A stretch of DNA of 64,000 bases from an uncultured Clostridia bacterium (GCA_934663595.1 CAKUKM010000010.1:1-64000); one strand, 5' to 3'. Positions 10,347 through 19,402 are shown, numbered from the stretch's first letter. The notes: generated by a model not told the origin, from the sequence alone. Numbers and translations are program-made.

Positions 10347-11471
10347 TTGAGCTGGTTGGATCGGTATCCCTGGCTGATTCCTGCTTTGATCGGCGTTTTT
10401 CTGGTTTTGGTGCTGGCGGTCTTTTTCGTTTCCCGGCGCGAGCGGCGGCGGACTTATTTGCGCTTGCAGCGCGATGCGGAGGCGCAGGCGCGCGCGATGA
10501 ATTCGCTGTTTGACGCGGTATCCGATCTCGGCGCGCGGCTTTCGGACACGACCGACGAGCTCTCCCGCCGGCAGGATCGTTTGCGCGATTCGATGGACGC
10601 ACGGCTGGAATCGCTGCGGCGAACGAACGCGGAGACGCTCTCCGAGGTGCGCGACACGGTTTCGACCAAGCTGGACGCGCGGCTGAGCGAATCGTTTCAG
10701 ACGGTGAATCGCCAGCTGGCGGACGTACACGCGGGTTTGGGCCAGATGCGCGCGTTCGCGGGCGAATTTGCGGATCTGAAAAAGGTTCTGGGCGGCGTAA
10801 AGACGCGCGGCATGTGGGGCGAGATCCAATTGGGCGCGCTGCTTTCGGAGATTCTGTCGCCCGATCAATATCTGGAAAACGCGGCGATTCCGGCGGGCAG
10901 CCAGACGCGCGTGGAATTTGCGGTGCGCATGCCGGCGACGGACGGCGAGCTGCTGCTGCCGATCGATTCCAAATTCCCGCAGGAGGATTACCTGCGCCTG
11001 ATCGAGGCCGCGGAGGCGGGCGATTCCGAGCAATCGGAGCGCTGCGCGGCGGCGCTGGAGCGCGCGCTGACCGAGCAGGCGAAGCTGATTTCCGACAAAT
11101 ACATTCGCCCGCCGCAGACGGTGGACTACGCGATCATGTTTCTGCCGGTGGAGAGCCTGTACGCGGAGGCGGCGCGCCGGCGCGGTCTGTGCGAGCGGCT
11201 GCAGAGCAAATACCGCGTGCTGGTCGCCGGGCCGAACACGCTCGCCGCGCTGCTGACGAGCCTGCGAATGGGCTTTCGCAGCGTAACGCTCGAAAAAAAG
11301 AGCGCCGAGGTGCTGCGCCTGCTTTCCGAGGTGCGCGCGGAATTTGACAAATACGAAGAATCCGTCGAAATCGTGCGCCGCCGTCTGGAGCAGACGCGCG
11401 ATTCGCTGGATCAGATGGACGTGCGCGCTCGCAAGCTCCATAAGGCGCTGCGCAATCTGGATCAGCAATAG
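10347..11471 (+). CDS. rmuC: RmuC family DNA recombination protein, membrane anchored
   Basis: RmuC proteins are nuclease-fold proteins reported to limit inverted-repeat-mediated DNA rearrangement. The 374-residue product begins with one membrane anchor (WLIPALIGVFLVLVLAVFFV), followed by a long coiled coil (about residues 30-130) and the conserved RmuC domain with KTRGMWGEIQLGALL, DSKFPQEDYLRL, FLPVESLYAEA and PNTLAALLTSLRMGF. The start is TTG at 10347, placed after GGGAGGTGA; an upstream extension would translate repeat DNA and is rejected. Notably it sits directly next to a block of perfect inverted repeats, the type of DNA structure this family is linked to. Confidence 0.9.
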   Translation: MSWLDRYPWLIPALIGVFLVLVLAVFFVSRRERRRTYLRLQRDAEAQARAMNSLFDAVSDLGARLSDTTDELSRRQDRLRDSMDARLESLRRTNAETLSEVRDTVSTKLDARLSESFQTVNRQLADVHAGLGQMRAFAGEFADLKKVLGGVKTRGMWGEIQLGALLSEILSPDQYLENAAIPAGSQTRVEFAVRMPATDGELLLPIDSKFPQEDYLRLIEAAEAGDSEQSERCAAALERALTEQAKLISDKYIRPPQTVDYAIMFLPVESLYAEAARRRGLCERLQSKYRVLVAGPNTLAALLTSLRMGFRSVTLEKKSAEVLRLLSEVRAEFDKYEESVEIVRRRLEQTRDSLDQMDVRARKLHKALRNLDQQ

Positions 11472-11475
11472 CATA

Positions 11476-11506
11476 AGGGGGAAGGCCGAATGGCCTTCCC
11501 CTTTTT
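11476..11506. terminator. Bidirectional terminator, rmuC and lipoprotein gene
   Basis: GGGGAAGGCC (11478-11487) pairs perfectly with GGCCTTCCCC (11492-11501) around a GAAT loop and is followed by TTTTT. It separates convergent genes. Confidence 0.85.
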
Positions 11507-11507
11507 C

Positions 11508-12275
11508 TTATTCCCAGTTCACCAGAACCTCTCGATTGATCAGCATCGGCTCGCCGACGGAAACCTGTATTTTGAAGGACTCTCCTTCCCTCTCCAGAAG
11601 CGTGCGCCGCGCGCCGCCGTTTGAATGGATGCTCTCCACAATCAGATATTCCGTTCCGGCGGCCGGGTGGAACGTCTCCGGCAGCTCGTCCGGCGCAAAC
11701 GAATGCGTTTGGGCAATTCCGTTCGCGTTCATTTCGAGAATGCGAACCGTTTGGGCCGGGAAGCGCGTCTCAAACGCGATCTCCACCTCCGCGTGTTCCT
11801 CGATCCGCTTGCCGTCCTGCACGCGCGCGGCGGTCGATTCCAGCTTCGTCGAATAGCGCGCGCCCTCGCCGTCCGCGTCCACCATCCATGCATTGCCCGC
11901 CAGCGCGTAAATCTGCCCGTCTGCCTGCTGATACACGGGATTTACGCGATAGGCGCGCCGCCCGGCGCTCGGATTGATATACACAGTGGCCGCGACCTCG
12001 CTGGTCGTTCCCTCGTCGGCGACCTTTACATTCATCCGCGATTCAAAGCATTCGTCCGCGGAAAGGCACACGACGTCGTTCGCGGTCGGGAACAGGAGCG
12101 CCTTTCCCGTTTCAAACCGCCCGTCTTCCGCATAGAGCTTTTCGCCGGTCCAGTCGTCCGACGTAATCAGCACGCCGATCAGCGCGTCCGCGCTCGTTTC
12201 GCTCTCCTCGCGCGCCAGCTGGCAGCCCGCCAGCAAAAGCGCAATCACCAACAGCATTCCCGCCAGTCTACGCAT
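11508..12275 (-). CDS. Putative lipoprotein of unknown function
   Basis: The 255-residue product begins MRRLAGMLLVIALLLAGCQ, a lipoprotein signal with lipobox LLAG|C, so it should be anchored to the outer face of the membrane. The rest is a soluble, mostly beta domain with no motif I recognise. The ATG at 12275 follows GGAGGA; an upstream ATG in the same frame lacks a site and overlaps the HTH gene more deeply. It overlaps the end of the HTH gene by eight bases, so it is translationally coupled to a membrane protein and a regulator. It is the only protein in the window with a clear lipobox. Confidence 0.7.
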   Translation of the reverse strand: MRRLAGMLLVIALLLAGCQLAREESETSADALIGVLITSDDWTGEKLYAEDGRFETGKALLFPTANDVVCLSADECFESRMNVKVADEGTTSEVAATVYINPSAGRRAYRVNPVYQQADGQIYALAGNAWMVDADGEGARYSTKLESTAARVQDGKRIEEHAEVEIAFETRFPAQTVRILEMNANGIAQTHSFAPDELPETFHPAAGTEYLIVESIHSNGGARRTLLEREGESFKIQVSVGEPMLINREVLVNWE

Positions 12276-12492
12276 CTTCGTCCTCCTCCAGCCGCCCGTC
12301 AAACTGCAGCAGCTCGCCCACTTCGCAATTCAGATAATAGCAGATTCGATTGATCGTGCCGAACCGCACGCCCTTCGCCCTGCCGCTTCGCAGCACCGAG
12401 AGATTCGCCTCCGTAATGCCCACCAGCGCGCAGAGCTGTTTGCTCGTCATGCCGCGCGCGCGCAGCAGCTCGTCCAAATGCACCTCGATCAT
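12268..12492 (-). CDS. Small XRE-family (YozG-like) transcriptional regulator
   Basis: This 74-residue protein is essentially one helix-turn-helix domain: MTSKQLCALVGITEANLSVL gives helices 2-3, and RFGTINRICYYLNCEVGELL the stabilising helices, a pattern typical of YozG-like regulators. Such regulators are usually encoded directly downstream of a DUF2975-type membrane protein, as here (2-base gap). A palindrome in the operon promoter (13444-13464) is the obvious candidate operator for autoregulation. Confidence 0.82.
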   Translation of the reverse strand: MIEVHLDELLRARGMTSKQLCALVGITEANLSVLRSGRAKGVRFGTINRICYYLNCEVGELLQFDGRLEEDEDA

Positions 12493-12494
12493 GG

Positions 12495-13430
12495 TCAGAT
12501 GAACAGCGCGCTGTCGTCGCGCAGACGCTTGTTTTCCGCGATCCCGCGCGCCGCGAGCATCAGCGCAAGCGCGATCGTCAATTCGCCCACCGGCAGATTT
12601 ACATTCAGCTGAATCGCCCGGTTCCAGCGCGCCGTGAGCGCGACGACCAGATTCAGCGCCGCCTGCGAAAGCACCGTGGCCGCAATCGCCAGCGACGATC
12701 GCCGCGCCAGCGCCTCCGCCTCGCGCAGACCCGACTCGCCCGCGCGCCGCGCGCAAACCAGTCTCCGCGCCTCCGCCAGCGCCCAGAAATCGCCCATCAG
12801 CGGAATTTCATCGACCAGCGCGCCCCAGAAGATGAGCGTCTTCGTCATTCCCAGGCCCCCGGTATTGCCCGCGGCCGCCTGCGCCAGCTGGCCGCGCAGC
12901 GCCGCCGGAACGCCGCAGAACGCCGCCGCAACCAGCGCGGCCATGCCCGCGAGCAGAATTACGTCCATATCCTTCAGCAGCGCCTGCTCGCCGTTTTCGC
13001 GCGTTCTGCGCAGCACCCGCAGCGCGATATACGCAATCCACAGCGCATTCAGGCACGCCGCAACTGCCGCGACCGCCAGACTCGCCTCCGGAAAGCCCAG
13101 CGCGCCCGCGAGCCATTCGGGATTCACCGCGCCATACAGCGCCGGAACCATCAAACAGGCAATCAGCGCGGGCAGACCGTCCTCCGCGCGCCATGTGCGC
13201 TTCGTGCGCGCGTAAATCAGCCAGATTCCCGGAAGGCACGCCATCAGAATCAGCAGCGCCCACGCCGCGATGTTGCCCGCCTTCCCCGAAAACGAAAGCC
13301 CGCGCAGCAGCGCGCCGAGCTGCGCATACGGAAACGCCGCCGCCTCCATTCCCACTTCGCGCAGGCTCATTGCAATCGCCATGCAGCCGACCGCCTCGAC
13401 CCCGAGCGCGATCCAGGTCTTCTTATTCAT
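12495..13430 (-). CDS. Polytopic membrane protein, DUF2975-like by context
   Basis: The 311-residue protein has about eight hydrophobic segments spread over its whole length and no catalytic motif that I can see. The C-terminal pattern (last membrane segment, then AENKRLRDDSALFI just before a small HTH gene) resembles DUF2975 proteins, which are paired with YozG-like regulators, but it is roughly twice the usual length. GGAGGG precedes the ATG at 13430. First gene of a three-gene operon (membrane protein, HTH, lipoprotein). Function unknown. Confidence 0.6.
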   Translation of the reverse strand: MNKKTWIALGVEAVGCMAIAMSLREVGMEAAAFPYAQLGALLRGLSFSGKAGNIAAWALLILMACLPGIWLIYARTKRTWRAEDGLPALIACLMVPALYGAVNPEWLAGALGFPEASLAVAAVAACLNALWIAYIALRVLRRTRENGEQALLKDMDVILLAGMAALVAAAFCGVPAALRGQLAQAAAGNTGGLGMTKTLIFWGALVDEIPLMGDFWALAEARRLVCARRAGESGLREAEALARRSSLAIAATVLSQAALNLVVALTARWNRAIQLNVNLPVGELTIALALMLAARGIAENKRLRDDSALFI

Positions 13431-13443
13431 AGTGCCCTCCTTG

Positions 13444-13464
13444 AATTATCGTTTTACGATAATT
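13444..13464. promoter_or_regulatory. Candidate operator of the membrane protein/HTH operon
   Basis: A perfect inverted repeat, AATTATCGT - TTT - ACGATAATT, lies just downstream of the -10 element and upstream of the ribosome binding site, so a bound repressor would block transcription. The HTH protein encoded in the same operon is the likely ligand; this is inference from position. Confidence 0.6.
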
Positions 13465-13472
13465 TCAGACGG

Positions 13473-13501
13473 ATTATAGCATGCCTTTCGGCAATTGTCA
13501 A
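13473..13501 (-). promoter_or_regulatory. Sigma-A promoter of the membrane protein/HTH/lipoprotein operon
   Basis: On the minus strand TTGACA (13496-13501), a 17-bp spacer and TATAAT (13473-13478) form a full consensus promoter. Confidence 0.8.
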
Positions 13502-13540
13502 GCACAAAAAAGCGATGGAGCGCGTTTTCTCCATCGCCGT

Positions 13541-14629
13541 TTATTCGATTTTCGCAATCGCCGCGCCCTGCACGCGATAGACCGCGCCGGTTTCCGCGCC
13601 GGCCAGATCGTCGGGATCGGTGCAGGTCACCAGCGTCTGAATGCCGCGAATGTGTGAAAGCAGCTGCCGGCGCCGGCCGGGATCCAGCTCGCTCATTACG
13701 TCGTCCAGCATCAGCACCGGCCATTCGCCCAGCGCGTCGCGCATTACATTCAGCTCTGCCAGACGCATCGACAGCGCTGCCGTGCGCTGCTGGCCCTGCG
13801 AGCCGAACGCGCGCACGTCGCGCCCATCCACATTCAGCGCCACATCGTCGCGATGCGGGCCGACCGACGTGGTCAGCCGCCGCAAATCCGTCTCGCGCGC
13901 CGCAAACAGTGCGTCGATCAGCTCCTGCGGCGATTCGCCGTTTACATTCGGACTGTATTGAATCTCCAGCTGCTCGCGATCGCTGGCAATGTCGCGATGC
14001 GTTTCGCCCGCCACGAGCGACAATTTGGAAATGTATTCGCGCCGCCGCCGGATCAGATCCGCGCCCACCTCGGCCAGCTGCTCGTCCCACGCGTCCAGCG
14101 TGCTCAAAAGCGCCGGACGCGCCGCCGCCGCGCGCAAAAGCTCGTTGCGCTGCTTCAGCGCCCGATTGTAGCGCTGCATCGCATAATAATACGCCGGCTG
14201 CAGCTGCGAAAGCGCCATATCCACAAATCTGCGCCGCTCCGCCGGGCCGTCCTTCACCGTTCGCAAATCCTCCGGCGAAAACAGCACGCCCGTGACATGC
14301 CCCAGCAGCTCGCCCGAGCGCGAAACCTCCTGCCCCGCGATCTTCAGCCGCCGCTTGCCCGTCGCCGGCAGAATGATTTCGACATTGTGGCTGCCGTCGC
14401 GGCGCAGCGTGTCGATTTCCACATCCGCCGCGTCCGCGCCCCAGCGTACCAGATCGCGATCCTGCCGCGTTCGATGCGAGCGCCCGGTGCAGGTCAGGTA
14501 AACCGCTTCCAGAATGTTCGTCTTTCCCTGCCCGTTATCGCCGACCAGAGCCGTAACGCCCTCGCACGGCGCGAACAGGCATTCCGAATACGACCGAAAA
14601 TCCCGAAGCCGCAACTGAACAATCCTCAA
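13541..14629 (-). CDS. recF: DNA replication and repair protein RecF
   Basis: RecF is an SMC-like ATPase that helps load RecA at gaps. The 362-residue protein begins LRIVQLRLRDFRSYSEC and shows Walker A GDNGQGKT (residues 30-37), the signature GSQGQQRTAALSMRLAEL and Walker B PVLMLDDVMSELD. The start is TTG at 14629, six bases after GGAGGG; the open frame runs further upstream, but that part is low-complexity intergenic sequence. RecF normally sits in a dnaN-recF-gyrB-gyrA cluster; here it is separated from gyrB by rmuC, argS and the lipoprotein operon, and no dnaA or dnaN is in the window. Confidence 0.94.
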   Translation of the reverse strand: MRIVQLRLRDFRSYSECLFAPCEGVTALVGDNGQGKTNILEAVYLTCTGRSHRTRQDRDLVRWGADAADVEIDTLRRDGSHNVEIILPATGKRRLKIAGQEVSRSGELLGHVTGVLFSPEDLRTVKDGPAERRRFVDMALSQLQPAYYYAMQRYNRALKQRNELLRAAAARPALLSTLDAWDEQLAEVGADLIRRRREYISKLSLVAGETHRDIASDREQLEIQYSPNVNGESPQELIDALFAARETDLRRLTTSVGPHRDDVALNVDGRDVRAFGSQGQQRTAALSMRLAELNVMRDALGEWPVLMLDDVMSELDPGRRRQLLSHIRGIQTLVTCTDPDDLAGAETGAVYRVQGAAIAKIE

Positions 14630-14665
14630 ACCAGCCCTCCGTTCACCAAAAAGGAAAAGGGGCAA

Positions 14666-14738
14666 GGGGAAACGCAGTTTCCCCAAAAAAAGGCCCGCCA
14701 TCTCCAAAAGCGAATCGCGCCGCCAAAGGCGCGATCCG
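14666..14738 (-). other. Hairpin-rich gap between typA and recF
   Basis: The 220-base gap (14630-14849) contains no gene. Besides the typA terminator it holds GGGGAAAC-GCA-GTTTCCCC (14666-14684) and a hairpin with arms ATCGCGCC/GGCGCGAT (about 14713-14738). Much of the rest is A- and G-rich. A recF promoter is not obvious. Confidence 0.5.
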
Positions 14739-14795
14739 CCCCCAATAGAACCAAAAAATTTCTTCCAAAAAGAGCAGTTTTCTTTAAAGGGGGGC

Positions 14796-14838
14796 GCGGG
14801 GGGATGCTTTCTTTTTTCAAAAGAAAGCATCCCCCCGC
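14796..14838 (-). terminator. Strong hairpin after typA
   Basis: A perfect 20-bp stem (14796-14815/14819-14838) with a 3-base loop consists of GCGGGGGGATGC and TTTCTTTT and their complements. The stem itself contains the U-rich side. It lies 12 bases after the typA stop and should terminate it. Confidence 0.75.
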
Positions 14839-14849
14839 AAAAACCCCCA

Positions 14850-16676
14850 TCACTTCATCTTGCTTGCAAGCTTCTTTCTCGCTTCGGTTCCGAGAATCTT
14901 CTTGCGCATGCGGATGGATTTCGGGGTAATTTCGACCAGCTCATCGTCGGCAATGAATTCCATGGCCTCTTCGAGGGTGGGAATGTGAATGCCGGTGATT
15001 TTGAACGCTTCCTCAGCCGCCGCCGAGTTGCGGTTGTTGGTCATGTGCTTTTTCTTGCAAACGTTGACGTCGATATCGCCGGGGCGCGAATTGCGGCCGA
15101 TGATCATGCCGGTGTAGACCTTCACACCCGCGGTCACGAACAGCTCGCCGCGATCCTGAATGTTAAACAGCGCGTAGCTCGTCGTCACGCCCTCTTCCCA
15201 CGCCACCAGCGCGCCGGAATTGCGCGTCGGGATATCGCCCTTTGCGGGCTCGTAATCCTCGAATACGCTGCTCATGACGCCCTCGCCGCGCGTGTCGGTC
15301 AGGAACTCGCCGCGATAGCCGAACAGGCCGCGCGACGGAACGATGAACTCCAGGCGCATGCGGCTTTCGCCGTGCATCGAAATCAGCGTGCCGCGGCGGC
15401 GACCGATCTTGTCGATCACGCTGCCGGAATATTCCGCCGGCACATCGCACACCAGGCGCTCCATCGGCTCGCAGAGCACGCCGTCGATCGTCTTGTACAG
15501 CACCTCCGGCTTCGTGACCGCGAATTCATAGCCCTGGCGGCGCATCGTCTCAATCAGAATCGACAGATGCAGCTCGCCGCGGCCATATACGCGGAACGCG
15601 TCGGTGCCGTTCGTCTCCTCCACGCGCAGCGAAACGTCCGTCAGCGCTTCCTTTTCCAGGCGCGCGCGCAGATGGCGCGAGGTCACATACGTGCCCTCCG
15701 TGCCGGCAAAGGGGCTATCGTTTACGCAGAAGGTCATCGAAATGGTCGGCTCGTCGATCTTCACAAACGGCAGCGGCTTCGCCATCGCCACATTGCAGAT
15801 CGTATCGCCGATCAGCAGATCCGGGAAGCCCGAAATCGCGACGATATCGCCCACCTCGGCCTTTTCGGTGTTCACGCGCTTCAATCCGTCGAACTCAAAC
15901 AGGCCCGCCAGACGCGCCGGCGCGGAAACGAAGCTCGAGCCGTACACGCAGCGAATCGCCATCTGTCCGGCCTCGATGCTGCCGCTTTCAATGCGGCCGA
16001 CGCCGATGCGGCCGACGTAATCATTGTAGTCGATCGTGGAAATCAGCAGCTGCAGCGGCGCTTCCGGATCGCCCTCGGGCGCGGGAATGTGCTCGAGAAT
16101 GCAATCGAACAGCGGGCGCAGGTCGGTGCCGGGATTGCGCCAGTCCGTGGTCGCCACGCCGGTGCGGCCGGAGGCGAACAGAATCGGGCTGTCGAGCTGC
16201 TCGTCGGTCGCGTCCAGCTCCATCAGCAGCTCCAGCGTCTCGTCCACAACCTCCTCGCATCTCTGATCCGGGCGGTCCATCTTGTTGATTACGATGATCA
16301 CCTTCAGATTCAGCTCCAGCGCCTTTTTCAGCACGAAGCGCGTCTGCGGCATCGGGCCTTCAAACGAGTCCACCAGCAAAAGCACGCCGCTGACCATCTT
16401 CAATACGCGCTCGACCTCGCCGGAGAAGTCCGCGTGGCCGGGGGTGTCGACGATGTTGATCTTGGTGTTGCCATAGTGCACGGCGGTATTCTTGGACAGA
16501 ATCGTGATTCCGCGCTCGCGCTCCAGATCATTGGAGTCCATCACGCGGTCTGCGACCTGCTGGTTCGAGCGGAAAACGCCGCCCTGCTTGAGCATCTCGT
16601 CTACGAGCGTGGTCTTGCCGTGGTCAACGTGAGCGATGATGGCGATATTGCGAATGTCTTCTCGAACGATATTCAA
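14850..16676 (-). CDS. typA: Ribosome-associated GTPase TypA/BipA
   Basis: TypA/BipA is a translational GTPase involved in ribosome assembly and stress or cold adaptation. The 608-residue protein has G1 AHVDHGKTT near residue 15, the switch [11 protein letters not shown]3 DTPGHADF and G4 NKMDR, then the EF-G-like beta barrel and the TypA C-terminal domain ([45 protein letters not shown]). The start is TTG at 16676 after AAGAGG; upstream codons do not resemble the family. It lies 71 bases downstream of prfC on the same strand, so the two translation GTPases probably share a transcript. Confidence 0.95.
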   Translation of the reverse strand: MNIVREDIRNIAIIAHVDHGKTTLVDEMLKQGGVFRSNQQVADRVMDSNDLERERGITILSKNTAVHYGNTKINIVDTPGHADFSGEVERVLKMVSGVLLLVDSFEGPMPQTRFVLKKALELNLKVIIVINKMDRPDQRCEEVVDETLELLMELDATDEQLDSPILFASGRTGVATTDWRNPGTDLRPLFDCILEHIPAPEGDPEAPLQLLISTIDYNDYVGRIGVGRIESGSIEAGQMAIRCVYGSSFVSAPARLAGLFEFDGLKRVNTEKAEVGDIVAISGFPDLLIGDTICNVAMAKPLPFVKIDEPTISMTFCVNDSPFAGTEGTYVTSRHLRARLEKEALTDVSLRVEETNGTDAFRVYGRGELHLSILIETMRRQGYEFAVTKPEVLYKTIDGVLCEPMERLVCDVPAEYSGSVIDKIGRRRGTLISMHGESRMRLEFIVPSRGLFGYRGEFLTDTRGEGVMSSVFEDYEPAKGDIPTRNSGALVAWEEGVTTSYALFNIQDRGELFVTAGVKVYTGMIIGRNSRPGDIDVNVCKKKHMTNNRNSAAAEEAFKITGIHIPTLEEAMEFIADDELVEITPKSIRMRKKILGTEARKKLASKMK

Positions 16677-16722
16677 GGGAAAAACCTCTTTTCTGCTTGG
16701 GCGGATTGGGAAATCGCGGAGA

Positions 16723-16744
16723 GGGAGCTTGCTCCCCCGTCCAC
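16723..16744. repeat. 22-bp repeat shared with the 58.8-kb element
   Basis: GGGAGC-TT-GCTCCC followed by CCGTCCAC is identical, over 22 bases, to 58792-58813. Here it forms a small hairpin in the prfC-typA gap. Confidence 0.75.
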
Positions 16745-16747
16745 AAC

Positions 16748-18364
16748 TTAGAAAACCATTTCGTCGGCGGTCATGCGGTCGGCGGTTTCGGCGAGCACCA
16801 GGCCCTCGTTGTTTTCGCAGGCGAGGCGGATGCTCCATTCATTTTCAAACATGATTACGTCTCGGCCCGCGCGGTCGATCGCCAACGCGCTGGTGGACGT
16901 GAGCCGCAGCTTGTCCACCGGCTTCGGCGTTTCCTGAATCCAGCGAACGAACCTGAACGGCAGCGCCTCGCGCACGATGTCCACGCCGTATTCGCTCTTC
17001 AGGCGGTATTCCAGCACGTCCATCTGCAGGATGCCGACCACGCCGGCGATCATTTCCTCGCGGCCGATGTTCGGGCGCTTGAACGTCTGAATCGCGCCCT
17101 CCTGCGAGAGCTGATCCACGCCCTTCAGGAACTGCTTTCTCTTCATCGAATCCTCGGGAGAGACGCGGCAGAAGTATTCCGGCGCGAACAGCGGAATGCC
17201 GCTGTAGCGAACGGGCGTGCCGGTGCAGATCGTGTCGCCCAGGCGGAAGATGCCGGGATCGAACAGGCCGATGATGTCGCCCGGATACGCGACCTCGACC
17301 GTTTCATGCTCCTGCGCCATGAACGCCTGCGGCTGCGCGAGCTTGATGCGGCTGTTCGTGGACGAATGCCACACCGTCATGCCCTTTTCGAACACGCCGG
17401 AGCACACGCGCATGAACGCCAGCCGGTCGCGGTGCGCGGGATTCATGTTCGCCTGAATCTTGAAGATGAAGCCCGTGAACTTCTCGTCCGCCGGATCGAT
17501 CGCGCCGATATCCGCAACGCGCGGCGTGGGCGATTTGGTATAGGTCAAAAACCTTTCGAGGAACGGCTTTACGCCGAAATTGTTGGTTGCGGAGCCGAAG
17601 AACATCGGCGTGAGCTGGCCGGCGAGCACCTTTTCGAGGTCGAATTCGTCGCCCGCAACGTCGAGCAGCTCGATATCCTCGATCAGCTTGTCGTAATAGC
17701 TCTGCCCGATCACCGACGCGCATTCCGGATCGTCCAGGCTGACCTCGCGAACCTCGACCTGCGTCTGTCCGTGATCGCCGCCGCGGTACAGCTCGATCAT
17801 GCGCGTGTCGCGGTGGTAAACGCCCTTGAAATCGCCGTGAATGCCGATCGGCCAGTTCACCGGGCACGAGCGGATGCCGAGCACCTGCTCGATTTCCTCC
17901 ATCAGTTCAAACGGATCTCTGCCCGCGCGGTCCATCTTGTTTACGAACGTAAAAATCGGAATCGAGCGCAGCCGGCAGACCTTGAACAGCTTGATCGTCT
18001 GTTCCTCAACGCCCTTGGCGTTGTCGATCAGCATGACCGCGCTGTCCGCGGCCACGAGCGTGCGATACGTGTCCTCCGAGAAGTCCTGATGGCCGGGGGT
18101 GTCCAGAATATTGATGCGATAGCCGTTGTAATCAAACTGCATTGCGGAGGACGTGACCGAAATGCCGCGCTGCTTTTCGATTTCCATCCAGTCCGAGGTC
18201 GCATGGCGCGCGGTCTTGCGCGCCTTGACGGAGCCGGCCTGTCGAATCGCGCCGCCGTAGAGCAGCAGCTTTTCCGTCAGCGTCGTTTTACCGGCGTCCG
18301 GGTGAGAAATAATTGCGAAGGTGCGCCTGCGCGCCACTTCCGCCTGAAGCTCGGGATGAAGCAT
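16748..18364 (-). CDS. prfC: Peptide chain release factor 3
   Basis: RF3 is the GTPase that recycles RF1/RF2 after termination. The 538-residue protein has G1 SHPDAGKTT, the RF3-specific segment SVKARKTARHATSDWMEIEKQRGISV, G3 DTPGHQDFSEDTYRTL, G4 NKMDR and the C-terminal RF3 domain (FVRWIQETP). ATG at 18364 follows GCAGGAGG at six bases; the upstream in-frame codons have no site. A good promoter lies 100 bases upstream. Likely first gene of a prfC-typA unit. Confidence 0.95.
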   Translation of the reverse strand: MLHPELQAEVARRRTFAIISHPDAGKTTLTEKLLLYGGAIRQAGSVKARKTARHATSDWMEIEKQRGISVTSSAMQFDYNGYRINILDTPGHQDFSEDTYRTLVAADSAVMLIDNAKGVEEQTIKLFKVCRLRSIPIFTFVNKMDRAGRDPFELMEEIEQVLGIRSCPVNWPIGIHGDFKGVYHRDTRMIELYRGGDHGQTQVEVREVSLDDPECASVIGQSYYDKLIEDIELLDVAGDEFDLEKVLAGQLTPMFFGSATNNFGVKPFLERFLTYTKSPTPRVADIGAIDPADEKFTGFIFKIQANMNPAHRDRLAFMRVCSGVFEKGMTVWHSSTNSRIKLAQPQAFMAQEHETVEVAYPGDIIGLFDPGIFRLGDTICTGTPVRYSGIPLFAPEYFCRVSPEDSMKRKQFLKGVDQLSQEGAIQTFKRPNIGREEMIAGVVGILQMDVLEYRLKSEYGVDIVREALPFRFVRWIQETPKPVDKLRLTSTSALAIDRAGRDVIMFENEWSIRLACENNEGLVLAETADRMTADEMVF

Positions 18365-18463
18365 AATCAACCTCCTGCAAGTCAAAATGGGGATTCGCGT
18401 CCGTCCACGGCTCAATGCGGTCTCAGCATATTGTTTCCCTCCGCGCATAAAATCACAACCTTA

Positions 18464-18493
18464 ATTTTAACCCGAAAAAGGGAAAATTGTCAA
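18464..18493 (-). promoter_or_regulatory. prfC promoter
   Basis: On the minus strand TTGACA (18488-18493), an 18-bp spacer and TAAAAT (18464-18469), about 100 bases before the prfC start. Confidence 0.65.
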
Positions 18494-18606
18494 TCGCGCA
18501 GGCCGGTTTCTTTGCGTTAATTATCAACGAAATGATTCCTTTCGCGTATTTCCGCGGCGCATGACGAATATAGAATACTACATTCACAGCGAAAGGACAG
18601 GATACT

Positions 18607-19365
18607 ATGGATCGAATTCGCGTAATGCTCGCCGACGACAATCCCAACGTCGTGCGCCTTCTTACCGACTTTCTCTCCCGCAAGGGCGAAATCGAGCTGG
18701 TCGCCGCCGTGACCGACGGCGCCGCGATCGTGGATACCGTGTGCGAATGCGCGCCGGACGTCCTGATTATGGACATCATCATGCCGCGCCGGGACGGCTT
18801 TATGGTGCTGGAAGAGCTCTCGCGGCTCGAGGGCGTGAAAAAGCCGAAGGTGATCGTGCTCACCGGCCTCGGGCGCGACGATTTCGTGATTCGCGCGCTG
18901 CGCCTCGGCGCGAGCTATTACATGGTCAAGCCCTTCGACATGCAGTCGCTTTACGCGCGGATTCTCGATTTCGCGCGCGACGACGAGCCGCTTCCCGAGC
19001 CGGAGCCGCAAACCGAATCGCCCGACGATCAGATCACGAACCTGTTCCTCACCCTCGGCATTCCCGCGCACATCAAGGGCTATCAATACCTGCGCGAGGC
19101 GGTGCGCATGGTGCTCTCCAACCACGATCTGATCAACCGCATCACGAAGGAGCTCTATCCCGGCGTGGCCCGCAAATTCGCCACCAGCCCCAGCAAGGTC
19201 GAGCGCGCGATGCGCCATGCGATCGAAGTGGCCTGGACGCGCGGGCGGCTGGACACGGTCAATCAGCTCTACGGCTACAAGGTCTTCCGCAAGGAGGAAA
19301 AGCCCACGAACGGCGAATTCATCTCCTGCATCGTAGAAAAAATCGCAATGAAGAAGAGCGCATAA
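18607..19365 (+). CDS. spo0A: Stage 0 sporulation protein A, master response regulator
   Basis: Spo0A is the phosphorelay-controlled regulator that commits Clostridia and Bacilli to sporulation. The receiver domain (residues 1-120) has Asp10/Asp11, the phosphoacceptor Asp56 in VLIMDIIMP and the conserved Lys in VKPF. An acidic linker leads to the diagnostic Spo0A effector domain (GIPAHIKGYQYLREAVRM, TKELYPGVARKFATSPSKVE, RAMRHAIEVAWTRG, KPTNGEFI). The 252-residue length is close to the family norm. The usual upstream neighbour spoIVB is absent; prfC is divergent. The gene suggests a sporulating lineage, although Spo0A is also kept in some non-sporulating gut Clostridia. Confidence 0.96.
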   Translation: MDRIRVMLADDNPNVVRLLTDFLSRKGEIELVAAVTDGAAIVDTVCECAPDVLIMDIIMPRRDGFMVLEELSRLEGVKKPKVIVLTGLGRDDFVIRALRLGASYYMVKPFDMQSLYARILDFARDDEPLPEPEPQTESPDDQITNLFLTLGIPAHIKGYQYLREAVRMVLSNHDLINRITKELYPGVARKFATSPSKVERAMRHAIEVAWTRGRLDTVNQLYGYKVFRKEEKPTNGEFISCIVEKIAMKKSA

Positions 19366-19373
19366 TGGAAAAG

Positions 19374-19402
19374 GGCGATTCGATTTTCGAATCGCCTTTT
19401 TT
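19374..19402 (+). terminator. spo0A terminator
   Basis: GGCGATTCG (19374-19382) pairs perfectly with CGAATCGCC (19388-19396) and is followed by TTTTTT, nine bases after the spo0A stop. Confidence 0.9.

Noticed and set aside
9969..11471. RmuC start within the repeat block upstream
   Set aside because: The extension would translate repeat hairpins and lacks family similarity; TTG at 10347 has a strong ribosome binding site directly before the membrane anchor.
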